From: Coriobacteriia bacterium
Lineage (GTDB): Bacteria > Actinomycetota > Coriobacteriia > WRKU01 > WQUG01
Direction: 5' to 3'
Assembly (NCBI GenBank): GCA_009785795.1
Contig: WQVN01000007.1
Coordinates: forward strand, 1-41,488
Length of the DNA stretch: 41,488 nucleotides
Part shown: piece after piece, positions 21,447-29,667 of the stretch
Numbering within the stretch: position 1 is the first letter of the stretch
How the letters are laid out: each line of letters opens with the position of its first letter
Made by a program: the position numbers and the translations under genes
Notes under the pieces: generated by a model
Told to the model about the DNA's origin: nothing
The model's input: only the letters and a program-made list of their open reading frames with translations
Database searches by the model: none

Positions 21447-23807
21447 ATGACAAAAACTGCTGCAAAATCAACGGGAAAGAAGTCAAATGCTGACATAAAA
21501 GCAGCAAAATCTACAAGCTATGATCGTGCGATTGATAAGCGCATCAAGCCTAATGCTTTGACCGTTCTTGAGCGTCGTTATCTAAAAAAGGATAATGATG
21601 GCAATCCCACCGAAGAAGTAGCAGATATGTTTGTCCGCGTTGCAGAAAACATTGCAAGCGCAGAAAAGGTTTGGGGTGCAACAGATAGTGAGGTTGCCGA
21701 CCTGGCACTAGAATATTATGACCTGATGACGAATCTTGAGTTTCTGCCCAACTCTCCCACATTGATGAATGCAGGGCGTGACCTGCAGCAATTATCTGCC
21801 TGTTTTGTACTGCCTGTTGGCGACTCTATGGAAGAGATATTCGAATCCATTCGCAATACGGCATTGATTCACAAATCTGGTGGCGGCACAGGATTTTCTT
21901 TTTCACGTTTACGCCCCAGTGGCGATAATGTGCGCAGTACTCAGGGCGTTTCTTCTGGACCAATCTCGTTTATGCGCGTCTTCAATCAGGCAACAGAAGC
22001 AGTTAAGCAGGGTGGAACCAGACGCGGTGCAAATATGGGTGTGTTGCGCATTGATCATCCAAACATTATGGACTTTATCACCTGCAAGCAAGAAGGCAAT
22101 GACTTTGACAATTTCAACATCAGTGTCGCGCTGACAGAAGACTTCATGGAAGCTGTTCGCGAGGGCAAGAACTATACCTTGCACAATCCGCGTACTGGCG
22201 AAGTAGAGGGCGAGCTGGATGCTGCAGATGTCTACGACACAATCGTTAGCCTGGCCTGGGCAACAGGAGATCCTGGTATTATCTTTATTGATCGCATCAA
22301 TCGTGCGAATCCTACACCAGATTTGGGTGAATTTGAGGCAACAAATCCTTGCGGTGAGCAGCCACTTCTGCCCTATGAAGCCTGCAATTTGGGCTCTATC
22401 AACTTGTCACGCATGGTGACGGAGACCTGCGCAAATGGCAAAGAAGGTGTAGAAGTAGATTGGGATAAGTTACGAGAGGTTGTCCATAAATCTATCCGCT
22501 TCCTCGACGATGTCATTGAAGTCAACAAGTACCCGCTGCCAGAGATTGATGAACTAGCGCGTGGTAATCGCAAGGTTGGTCTGGGCGTCATGGGCTGGGC
22601 AGATTTGCTTATCATGCTGGGGATTCCTTATGACAGTGAGGAAGCTGTCAATCTGGGTGATTTGGTCATGGGCTTTATTAATGACGAGGCAAAGATGGCA
22701 TCGCGTGAGCTTGCAAAGGTGCGCGGAGCATTTCCAAACTTCAAGGGCAGTACCTATGACACGCCAGGTGCTGAGCCAATCCGCAATGCAACGGTGACTA
22801 CTATTGCACCAACGGGAACCCTTTCGATTATTGCAAGCTGTTCATCTGGTGTTGAGCCACTGTTTGCGATTTCTTATGTTCGCAATGTCATGGATGATGA
22901 CAAGCTGGTTGAGGTCAACCCATTGTTTGAGGCGATGGCACGTGAGCGTGGATTCTATTCAGATGATCTAATGGAAAAAATCGCAGAACATGGTTCTGTT
23001 GACGGACTAGAAGAGGTACCAGAGGATCTGCGCAAGATTTTTGTGACTGCACATGATATTGGTCCAGAGTGGCATATTCGCATGCAAGCAGCCTTCCAAA
23101 ACCATGTTGATAATGCCGTTTCAAAGACGGTGAACTTTGCCAACGATGCAACGACAGAAGATGTGCGCCTAGTGTATGATCTGGCGTATAACCTCAAGGT
23201 CAAGGGTGTCACTATTTATCGTGATGGTTCAAAGGATGCGCAGGTATTGACAACAGGTGCTACTGCGAAAGCGGGCACTATACCTGCTGCTGGTAGTGTC
23301 GCGGCTGACGGAACATCTTTTGGTGAGCTTGAGCCACGTCCACGTCCTAGTGTGACTATGGGACGCACTGAAAAAGTTAAAACAGGCTGCGGAAATCTAT
23401 ACGTGACAGTGAATTGGGATGAGGCAGGTATTTGTGAGGTCTTTACCCAGATGGGTAAGAGTGGCGGTTGTGCTGCGTCACAGATGGAAGCACTTTCGCG
23501 TATGATTTCTGCAAGTTTGCGCGCAGGAATTGATCCAGCATCACTAGTGTCGCACCTGCGCGGTATTCGCTGCCCCTCGCCAATGTGGGCGCAAGGTGGC
23601 ATGGTGCTGTCCTGCGCAGATGCGATTGGTATTGCCATGGAGCATGCGATTGAATATGCATCAACAGGTAAAGAGTCAAATGGTGTATCACGCCACATAG
23701 ATGCGCTGGACAATAAAGCAGGAGGTTGTCCAGAGTGCGGTAGCTCACTAGAGTACGAATCAGGTTGTCATGTATGTCGTTCCTGCGGGTATTCGAAATG
23801 CGCCTAA
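21447..23807 (+). CDS. nrdJ: Vitamin B12-dependent (class II) ribonucleoside-diphosphate reductase
   Basis: 786 residues. Reduces ribonucleotides to deoxyribonucleotides using adenosylcobalamin, independent of oxygen. The substrate-binding NSPTLMNAG and HKSGGGTGFSFSRLRP motifs, the active site NPCGEQPLLPYEACNLGS (Asn, Cys and Glu near 300-304) and APTGTLSIIASCSSGVEP are all present. From about residue 600 follows the TSCPD domain (KTGCGNLYVTVNWDE), and the C-terminus is a zinc-ribbon-like CPECGSSL...CHVCRSCGYSKC, which also supplies the redox Cys pair. The first 25 residues are a Lys/Ala-rich tail. ATG 21447 has GGAAGAGGAAG upstream. It stands alone, with its own terminator downstream. I see no cobalamin riboswitch in the leader. 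Confidence 0.97.
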   Translation: MTKTAAKSTGKKSNADIKAAKSTSYDRAIDKRIKPNALTVLERRYLKKDNDGNPTEEVADMFVRVAENIASAEKVWGATDSEVADLALEYYDLMTNLEFLPNSPTLMNAGRDLQQLSACFVLPVGDSMEEIFESIRNTALIHKSGGGTGFSFSRLRPSGDNVRSTQGVSSGPISFMRVFNQATEAVKQGGTRRGANMGVLRIDHPNIMDFITCKQEGNDFDNFNISVALTEDFMEAVREGKNYTLHNPRTGEVEGELDAADVYDTIVSLAWATGDPGIIFIDRINRANPTPDLGEFEATNPCGEQPLLPYEACNLGSINLSRMVTETCANGKEGVEVDWDKLREVVHKSIRFLDDVIEVNKYPLPEIDELARGNRKVGLGVMGWADLLIMLGIPYDSEEAVNLGDLVMGFINDEAKMASRELAKVRGAFPNFKGSTYDTPGAEPIRNATVTTIAPTGTLSIIASCSSGVEPLFAISYVRNVMDDDKLVEVNPLFEAMARERGFYSDDLMEKIAEHGSVDGLEEVPEDLRKIFVTAHDIGPEWHIRMQAAFQNHVDNAVSKTVNFANDATTEDVRLVYDLAYNLKVKGVTIYRDGSKDAQVLTTGATAKAGTIPAAGSVAADGTSFGELEPRPRPSVTMGRTEKVKTGCGNLYVTVNWDEAGICEVFTQMGKSGGCAASQMEALSRMISASLRAGIDPASLVSHLRGIRCPSPMWAQGGMVLSCADAIGIAMEHAIEYASTGKESNGVSRHIDALDNKAGGCPECGSSLEYESGCHVCRSCGYSKCA

Positions 23808-23842
23808 CCGTGTACTAGGCACCCAGATTCGACCCTGAATCA

Positions 23843-23886
23843 AAACAAGCTGCTCGTGTAAATTATGCACTTGCAGCTTGTTTTTT
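23843..23886 (+). terminator. Rho-independent terminator of nrdJ
   Basis: AAACAAGCTGC (23843-23853) pairs with GCAGCTTGTTT (from 23873), 19-base loop, followed by a run of six T. A strong, textbook terminator. Confidence 0.88.
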
Positions 23887-23901
23887 CAATTTCCAATAGT
23901 G

Positions 23902-23950
23902 TTGACAATGAGAAACTACATCTGTAGAATATGAAGTACGACAAATGTAG
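23902..23950 (+). promoter_or_regulatory. Promoter with BlaI/MecI-type operators
   Basis: TTGACA (23902-23907) and TAGAAT (23925-23930) are 17 bases apart, a near-consensus promoter. A dyad TACA-TC-TGTA (23917-23926) overlaps the -10, and a second, GACA-AA-TGTA-like dyad lies at 23940-23949, just after the expected start. TACAnnTGTA is the core recognised by BlaI/MecI repressors, so autoregulation of the gene pair is expected. Confidence 0.8.
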
Positions 23951-24005
23951 AAAGCGAGTACTGCGTCACATGGTGCAAAGTACTTGTCAGCGTGATTGGA
24001 GCAAA

Positions 24006-24380
24006 ATGAGCATGATTAAGCGATTGCCAGATGCAGAATTTGAGCTGATGAAAATCATCTGGCGCAGTGAACCACGCATCACCACTTCAAAGATTATTGA
24101 TAGTCTTGGCGATGCTAGCAATTGGAAGCCTCAAACAATTCTGACTATGCTGACACGTCTTATTGAAAAGGGATTTCTGACAAGTGAGCGCATAGGCAGG
24201 CAGCGCAATTACACAGCCATAGTAAACGAAGCTGAATACATGAGTGTAGAGACAGACGGATTCATGTCTCGCTATCGGGGCAATTCCCTTGGCAGTCTGG
24301 TAAAGGCTATGTATGACGGCAAAGACATGACAGAAGAAGAAATCAATGAGCTGCGTCAATGGTTAAAAGAGAAGGAGTAA
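24006..24380 (+). CDS. BlaI/MecI/CopY-family transcriptional repressor
   Basis: 124 residues, the normal length. A winged helix (LPDAEFELMKIIWRSEPRIT...KPQTILTMLTRLIEKGFLTSERIGRQRNY) is followed by a C-terminal dimerisation helix ending MTEEEINELRQWLKEKE. The start is ATG 24006, with GGAG five bases upstream; the frame extends back to 23931 but that ATG lies in the promoter. Four bases before the next start. The family represses its own operon and is inactivated by the partner metallopeptidase. Operators matching this family lie in the promoter. Confidence 0.92.
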   Translation: MSMIKRLPDAEFELMKIIWRSEPRITTSKIIDSLGDASNWKPQTILTMLTRLIEKGFLTSERIGRQRNYTAIVNEAEYMSVETDGFMSRYRGNSLGSLVKAMYDGKDMTEEEINELRQWLKEKE

Positions 24381-24384
24381 CAAC

Positions 24385-26001
24385 ATGTCCCAATTCTTTC
24401 TTTCATTTTTAGCAACGTCACTGTTCATGACGATAATAATAGCTGCAGTTCTGATTATTCGGGCACTGCTTCCTAATGTATTCAGTCCAAAAATACGTTA
24501 CGTGGTATGGATAATCATACTGCTTGGCTTGATAATTCCTGTTAGGCCTTTTCTTGGTGATGGCTTAGTTGATTTTCAATTGCCTTTTGCTGTATCTACC
24601 GAAGGTCAGACTGTACCTATTTTGTCCGGTACGGGCAGTACAGGTAATTCAGGCATTACTGGTAGTGCAGCTGCTGGACAAAATTTGCCTGTGCAGGAAC
24701 CACTTGTCGCCGCCATTCCTGACGGAGGAATTGGTATGGTGTCCAGCTTGCGGGCACTATCTGTGATTGAAATGCTCGCAATTGCGTGGATGGTAGTTGC
24801 CCTTGCGGTCTTGGCATATCACGTGTGGAAGCATGCACGCTTTCTTGGACTGGTTAGGCGCTGGGGTAGTCCTGTAGACGATAAAGAAGCCCTGACTATT
24901 TTGCAAGGAGTGCTGACAGAAAAAGGAATCGCTGCTAAAAAGATTGCTCTAAAGAGGTGCGAATTTGTATCAACGTCAATGATTGTTGGATTTTTTCGCC
25001 CCATGATACTTTTGCCAGACAATAATTTCGACGCTGATGAACTTGAAATGATTTTTCATCATGAACTGATCCACTGGCGACGCGGTGACTTGTTTGTGAA
25101 GTTACTTTCTGTCATTGCGCTCTCACTAAATTGGTTTAATCCAGCAGTCTACATCATGAATTCTGTCATGCAGGCAGACTGCGAAGCGTCATGTGATCAG
25201 TTAGTAATTGCGAGTGTTGGCAATGAGAACAAGCACTTCTACGCAGAAACAATCATGGAAATGATTGGCTATAGATCAGCAAACGTAACAGCACTTTCAA
25301 CCTGTTTTTATGGCAGCAGGCGAGGGATAAAAACACGAATGGAGGCTATTATAAGTACTGCAGATAATAGCAAGAAGGTTGCGATTGTCACGCTGGCTAC
25401 ATCCCTTTCTACCTTGGTTCTAGTGATGGGATTAGTGGTATTTGCTGGATCAGTCTTTATCTTTTCTGAACAAGGCCAATCAGATCTGGAGCGCATGACT
25501 GATGTGGCTGCTGTTGATGATGGCTATGATAACGATGTTTATGCAGATGTTGACGACCTCAATTTTGATTCGCCCGCTTTTTCCTTTGAGCAGATAGAAG
25601 AAGACGATAAAATTAACGTTGTTTTTCAATTGGAAGATGGGACAACTGCTCGTGCATTTGTTAATGAGCTTGGCACGATTTCAGTTCTTTGTGACGATGG
25701 GACAATAAGCTGGGCGACGCCCAGGTATCCCCCAGGGGGTACCAATATTTCCTCGGAAGAAGCAGTCGAGATCGCGCGAGAAGATCTCATAGATCGCAAT
25801 GTGACAGCAGCGCTTGGTGGGCTTGATTATGGTTGGGGCGAGGGCATAGATATATCTTGGGAATTTGAAGAAGTGTGGGTATGGGTACTGTTATTTTACG
25901 TACAAGATGAATCCGAGCTTCGATTTAGATACCTCATTTGCACGCAGACTGGTGACATCATAGACTACATACAGGAATCACCACCATTTGATATTGGGTG
26001 A
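24385..26001 (+). CDS. BlaR1/MecR1-like M56 family membrane metallopeptidase with unusual sensor region
   Basis: 538 residues. Membrane helices near 4-30, 37-56, 124-147 and 331-359 match BlaR1 topology. The zinc site is H226-E227-x-x-H230 (HHELIHWRRGD), followed by ADCEASCDQLVI with the third ligand. On a signal such proteins cleave the repressor encoded just upstream. BlaR1 and MecR1 carry a penicillin-binding sensor after the last helix; here there are only about 180 residues, an acidic stretch followed by a PepSY-like region (NISSEEAVEIAREDLIDRNV...). No SxxK/KTG beta-lactam motifs are visible. GAAGGAG precedes the ATG. No beta-lactamase or transporter gene follows; the operon ends at a terminator. 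Confidence 0.88.
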   Translation: MSQFFLSFLATSLFMTIIIAAVLIIRALLPNVFSPKIRYVVWIIILLGLIIPVRPFLGDGLVDFQLPFAVSTEGQTVPILSGTGSTGNSGITGSAAAGQNLPVQEPLVAAIPDGGIGMVSSLRALSVIEMLAIAWMVVALAVLAYHVWKHARFLGLVRRWGSPVDDKEALTILQGVLTEKGIAAKKIALKRCEFVSTSMIVGFFRPMILLPDNNFDADELEMIFHHELIHWRRGDLFVKLLSVIALSLNWFNPAVYIMNSVMQADCEASCDQLVIASVGNENKHFYAETIMEMIGYRSANVTALSTCFYGSRRGIKTRMEAIISTADNSKKVAIVTLATSLSTLVLVMGLVVFAGSVFIFSEQGQSDLERMTDVAAVDDGYDNDVYADVDDLNFDSPAFSFEQIEEDDKINVVFQLEDGTTARAFVNELGTISVLCDDGTISWATPRYPPGGTNISSEEAVEIAREDLIDRNVTAALGGLDYGWGEGIDISWEFEEVWVWVLLFYVQDESELRFRYLICTQTGDIIDYIQESPPFDIG

Positions 26002-26005
26002 TATT

Positions 26006-26040
26006 AAGAGAGGCTGCATCTTTTGATACAGCCTCTCTTT
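26006..26040. terminator. Bidirectional terminator between convergent genes
   Basis: AAGAGAGGCTG (26006-26016) pairs with CAGCCTCTCTT (26029-26039) around a loop of 12 bases. T-rich on the plus side (CTCTTT). It separates the BlaR1-like gene from the lipoprotein gene on the opposite strand. Confidence 0.75.
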
Positions 26041-26060
26041 AGTAAAGATATGTGCGGGGT

Positions 26061-26591
26061 TTAGTCAAGTGAGAAAATAACAGCGTTTCCGCCAAATTCT
26101 CCTGCTTCGAATTGCAGCTCAAGACCAGTAGCACCTTCAGGAATCTCAACAGCATATTCACCTGTTAAGGATCTGCCAGGTGGAAGGGTGCCATCAATTC
26201 TACCTTGAGCGTCTGCGCTCCATGACTCGTCTAGCTGACGTCCATCGGCATCAAACACTCTAATTACTCCCGACCAAAGGCTTTGCTCTTCGTCAGAGAT
26301 GTTCTCAAAGGTCATATCGATAAAGAAAAACTCATTGCCTTCGTCTGGAGAATTCCATTCGTCGGTACCAGTATCAGTGCGCGTGCCATTAATTGTCACG
26401 CGGTAGTTACCGATTTCTACCGTATCGCCCACATTAAAGATTTCGATAGAAGCAGGCTCTTCCTCTACAGGCTCTTCCGTTACCGCTGGCTCATTTGAGT
26501 CAACAAGTGTTGGACCATCGTCAGTTCCAGCGCAGGCTGCAAGAGCCATCGCAAGAGCCAAGACTACAATCAAATAAAGTAACTTTTTCAT
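26061..26591 (-). CDS. DUF4352-like lipoprotein
   Basis: 176 residues. Signal peptide with MKK start, hydrophobic LYLIVVLALAMALAAC and lipobox LAAC, predicting a lipoprotein on the outer face of the membrane. A short Glu/Pro-rich linker (EEPVEEEP) leads to an immunoglobulin-like beta domain: VGDTVEIGNYRVTINGT, FFFIDMTFENISDEEQSL, PPGRSLTGEYAVEIP, the pattern of DUF4352/TRF2-like secreted proteins. Binding partner unknown. AGAGGG precedes the ATG. It lies downstream of the CDF gene on the same strand, 166 bases away, with a hairpin at the end of that gene, so likely separately transcribed. Confidence 0.85.
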   Translation of the reverse strand: MKKLLYLIVVLALAMALAACAGTDDGPTLVDSNEPAVTEEPVEEEPASIEIFNVGDTVEIGNYRVTINGTRTDTGTDEWNSPDEGNEFFFIDMTFENISDEEQSLWSGVIRVFDADGRQLDESWSADAQGRIDGTLPPGRSLTGEYAVEIPEGATGLELQFEAGEFGGNAVIFSLD

Positions 26592-26757
26592 TTCCCTCTA
26601 CTTTCTAACGGACGTACTTTACAAGAGCATTAGGGTAGCATTATTTTTGCAGTGGGTAAAGCTGTGCGAGTGCTAAGGAAGTCTACTTTTTAATCTGGCG
26701 CAGATTCTGCCTGCTTAGGATACAACTATGCAGGGCTGATCTCGTCTGCTCTGTATC

Positions 26758-27744
26758 TCACTCGGTAGCTGATACAGGCGCTGTATCAGCTACCTTGCTT
26801 GGATTAATGTGTACCATGCAATGCTTTACCTGTGACATTTGATCCTCTATGTCATCGTGGATTGCGGTTCCAATTTTATGCGCTTCATCAAGAGTGTAAT
26901 CTCTTGGCAAGCTGATTTCAACGTCAACGTAGATGCGGTCGCCAAAGATACGCGTTAAAATCTTGTCAATGCTTGCGACTTGATCGTATTGTGCGATTAT
27001 TGCGCGTATCTTCAACTCAACGTCAATGCCAGCACTTTTATCAGTCACCTGGCCAGCTGCTCCTATAATGATGCTAATCCCCGTTTTTATGATTATCGCT
27101 GCGATGATTAAGCTGGCGATAGGATCCATGATAGGCATGCCCAGCTGTGCTGTTGCAATGCCGATGAATACTGCTGATGTTGCCAGAACATCTGACCAGT
27201 GATCTGCTGCCGCTGCTGCCAGCACGTCGCTTTGATAGCGCTTTGCGCGGTTGCGCGTAAAAAGAGTCATAAATATCTTGAATGCGATGACAATGGCAGC
27301 CACCCAAAGTGCTGCTGGATGAGGCGCTTCAAGACCGTAGTTTGCGCCTTGCCAGACCTTCTGCACTCCATCAAAAGCGATAAAGGCACCAGTAAGTGTT
27401 ACTACTGCGCCCAGCAGCATAGTGACAAGACTCTCAAAGCGTTCATAGCCGTAAGGATGTTTTTCATCGGCTTCGCGCCCTGCAAGTCGTACTCCCAGCA
27501 GTACGATAATGCCATAAAACACATCGGCAGCACTGTTTACTGCATCTGATAGTAATGCAGCAGATCCTGCAAGTAAGCCAGCAACGCCCTTTAGTGCTGT
27601 TAGAGCAATATTGGAAAGCAGGGTAAGAAAGGTAATTCGCAGTACTCCACGCCGTGCAGTTTCACGACACAGAAGTTCTGTCTGCCCAACGCCACTTTTA
27701 GCAGATGCTTTATTGTGGATGCTCTTTCGCCAGAGTTTGTCCAT
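26758..27744 (-). CDS. Cation diffusion facilitator (possibly manganese-type)
   Basis: 328 residues, six membrane helices, exporting divalent metal in exchange for protons. Metal site A: helix 2 SDAVNSAAD gives N70 and D74 in place of the usual H/DxxxD, and helix 5 has D181-HWS-D185. NxxxD/DxxxD sites are known from manganese-exporting members, while zinc exporters use HxxxD, so Mn is my best guess. A cytoplasmic C-terminal domain follows from about 220 (VDVEISLPRDYTLDEAHKIG, HCMVHINP). The N-terminus has a 25-residue polar extension. ATG 27744 has TATTAT six bases upstream and no ribosome binding site, so the mRNA is probably leaderless. Divergent from the acetamidase gene. Confidence 0.9.
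   Translation of the reverse strand: MDKLWRKSIHNKASAKSGVGQTELLCRETARRGVLRITFLTLLSNIALTALKGVAGLLAGSAALLSDAVNSAADVFYGIIVLLGVRLAGREADEKHPYGYERFESLVTMLLGAVVTLTGAFIAFDGVQKVWQGANYGLEAPHPAALWVAAIVIAFKIFMTLFTRNRAKRYQSDVLAAAAADHWSDVLATSAVFIGIATAQLGMPIMDPIASLIIAAIIIKTGISIIIGAAGQVTDKSAGIDVELKIRAIIAQYDQVASIDKILTRIFGDRIYVDVEISLPRDYTLDEAHKIGTAIHDDIEDQMSQVKHCMVHINPSKVADTAPVSATE
26764..26794. repeat. Perfect 14-bp inverted repeat at the 3' end of the CDF gene
   Basis: GGTAGCTGATACAG (26764-26777) and CTGTATCAGCTACC (26781-26794) are exact complements around GCG. They encode the last residues of the transporter. As RNA on the minus strand this is a strong hairpin next to the stop codon, with no T-run; it may protect the 3' end or help terminate. 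Confidence 0.85.
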
Positions 27745-27750
27745 TACTAG

Positions 27751-27756
27751 ATAATA
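27751..27756 (-). promoter_or_regulatory. -10 box TATTAT of the CDF gene, leaderless arrangement
   Basis: On the minus strand TATTAT is followed by CTAGTA and then the ATG at 27744; no Shine-Dalgarno is present. Same six-base spacing as at 1112-1124 and 19021-19033. Confidence 0.5.
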
Positions 27757-27843
27757 GCAAACTGCAGGGTCGCAAAGCGATACAATGTAAGTGAAAGTGC
27801 AAGGATAAGGCGTACCATAGATTCTAAGTAGGGGAGTATGACC

Positions 27844-28719
27844 ATGTATAAAATATCAAATGACCAAGTTGTGTATGCAATGGATGCAGGGAATGCTCCC
27901 GTGTTGACGGTTAATTCAGGCAGCCGCATTGAATTTGAAACAGTTGATGCCTTATCGGGACAGATTACTTCTGAAGCCGACCAGTTTGATGCGCTGGACT
28001 GGAATCGCGTTAATCCAGCAACAGGTCCTGTGTACATTAATGATGCACAACCAGGGGATGCGCTGGCCGTTACGATTGAGCGTATTGACGTTGCAGATGT
28101 AGGTGTTACTATTACAGGTTCAAATATGGGCGTGCTGGGTAATGTGCTGCAAGAAAATACCATCAAGGTAATTCCCATCCGTGATGGTAAAGCAATTTTC
28201 TCTGATAAAGTCCACCTGCCACTAAACAAGATGGTTGGCGTTATTGGAACTGCTCCTGCAGGGGCGGGTATTAGTTGCGGCGTTCCCTGTGCGCATGGTG
28301 GCAATATGGACTGCAAGGAGGTACGTGAGGGCGCAACGGTAATTCTGCCTGTCAATGTGCCAGGTGCATTGCTTGCAATGGGAGACCTGCACGCAGTGAT
28401 GGCAGACGGCGAGGTTTGCGTGAGCGGTCTTGAGGTTGCGGGCAGTGTGACGGTGAGTATAAAATTGATAAAAGGTGCAAATTTGCCACTGCCTATGATT
28501 ATGCGCGACAGTCACGTAATGACCCTCGCCTCACATGAAGACCTTGATGAAGCAGTCAATATGGCAGTGCGCAATATGGTGTCTTATCTGTGTGACAAAC
28601 ACGACTTTGACAAGGCAGAGGCGGCTATGTTGATCTCACTTGCAGGCGATGTGCGCATCTGTCAGGTGGTTGATCCTAAAAAGACTGCACGTGTAGAGCT
28701 ATTGAAAGAGTATTTGTAA
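27844..28719 (+). CDS. Acetamidase/formamidase family protein
   Basis: About 291 residues, matching the FmdA/AmdA family that hydrolyses short amides such as formamide to acid and ammonia. The N-terminal IEFETVDALSGQI, the glycine-rich GPVYINDAQPGDALAV, the metal-site region (CGVPCAHGGNMDCKEV) and the GDLHAVMADGEVCVSGLE motif with its HA(V/x)MxDGE pattern are all present. ATG 27844 has GGGGAG eight bases upstream; ATG 27838 is too close to it. Cytosolic. Nothing around it shows the physiological substrate; the next gene (28755) is 35 bases away in the same direction and may be cotranscribed. Confidence 0.9.
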   Translation: MYKISNDQVVYAMDAGNAPVLTVNSGSRIEFETVDALSGQITSEADQFDALDWNRVNPATGPVYINDAQPGDALAVTIERIDVADVGVTITGSNMGVLGNVLQENTIKVIPIRDGKAIFSDKVHLPLNKMVGVIGTAPAGAGISCGVPCAHGGNMDCKEVREGATVILPVNVPGALLAMGDLHAVMADGEVCVSGLEVAGSVTVSIKLIKGANLPLPMIMRDSHVMTLASHEDLDEAVNMAVRNMVSYLCDKHDFDKAEAAMLISLAGDVRICQVVDPKKTARVELLKEYL

Positions 28720-28754
28720 TTTATTTCCAGATGAAATTGGAGGACTAGGTCATC

Positions 28755-29591
28755 ATGAGCATTCTTGTTAGGGTAGCGCAGCAAGCGGAAAATGCGGCAA
28801 TTCAAGCCCAACAGCACCTTGAAGGTGTCAGGGCAGGTATGGCAGCTGCAACATCTGACAGGGAAAGAGCACAGTGGGCAAAGGCTTTAGAAAAGGCCGA
28901 AAAGAATAGCTCAAAGGCAAGAGCAAAAGCAGATAAAGCAAATAGGGATGCTGGAATCACGAATGCTCAAGAAGATGAAGTTCCTCAACAGGAATCCGCT
29001 GATGTGGTAGCCACAGGATCACCTCGAACCGCTGCAGAGATGTGGCAATATTGTGAAAAGTACGAATTGGCAAGTGGAGTTTCTCAGGCAAAGGGATTGA
29101 GGAACTTTACGCTGATTGAAAACAGCCTGAATGACGACGAAAAGGTCTTAACATGCTTTTGTGGGCTGCACAACTACGTCAGCATGACCGAACATGATAA
29201 TAATTATTCATACGCAGTGACAAGCAAAAGAATAGTTATGGCCCAAGATCGAATGCTGGGCGAAAATTTTAACTCTGTATCGCTGGATAATGTTAATAGT
29301 ACGTCACTTGGTACAAAGCTCTTAATGGGAATAGTTAGAGTTGATACTTTGGGAGGAGGGTTCAGTGTAGGTCTGAATAATGATGCTGCCAAGCTGGTCA
29401 GTGAAAAGCTGCACGAAGCCCTTGCTGTGGTTAAAAAAGCCGATGAGCCTGTTCCAGCTGCTACAGCAGCAGCCCCTACTGCAGCTGTAGACATAGCTGC
29501 TGAAATTAAGAAGTTTGAAGAGTTGCTATATGCGCGCTTAATTACCCAAGAAGAATTTGATGCAAAGCGAAAGCAACTTTTAGGTTTATAG
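28755..29591 (+). CDS. PH-like domain protein with C-terminal SHOCT motif
   Basis: 278 residues. An Ala/Glu/Lys-rich helical N-terminus (about 1-75, probably coiled coil) is followed near 120-215 by a bacterial PH-like (YokE/bPH) domain: NSLNDDEKVLTCFCGLHNYV, YSYAVTSKRIVMAQ, SVSLDNVNSTSLG. After a Pro/Ala linker the last 30 residues (IAAEIKKFEELLYARLITQEEFDAKRKQ) form a SHOCT motif, a short oligomerisation helix. No membrane segment. Such proteins are common and mostly uncharacterised. GGAGG lies 11 bases before the ATG, rather far. It faces the histidine kinase gene. Confidence 0.8.
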   Translation: MSILVRVAQQAENAAIQAQQHLEGVRAGMAAATSDRERAQWAKALEKAEKNSSKARAKADKANRDAGITNAQEDEVPQQESADVVATGSPRTAAEMWQYCEKYELASGVSQAKGLRNFTLIENSLNDDEKVLTCFCGLHNYVSMTEHDNNYSYAVTSKRIVMAQDRMLGENFNSVSLDNVNSTSLGTKLLMGIVRVDTLGGGFSVGLNNDAAKLVSEKLHEALAVVKKADEPVPAATAAAPTAAVDIAAEIKKFEELLYARLITQEEFDAKRKQLLGL

Positions 29592-29667
29592 TTGCGTACG
29601 ATATTTGAAGCTTCTATTTGTCAGAATGATCGTTGCCACTTTGTGGACGTATCTTGTTGGCAATTGC

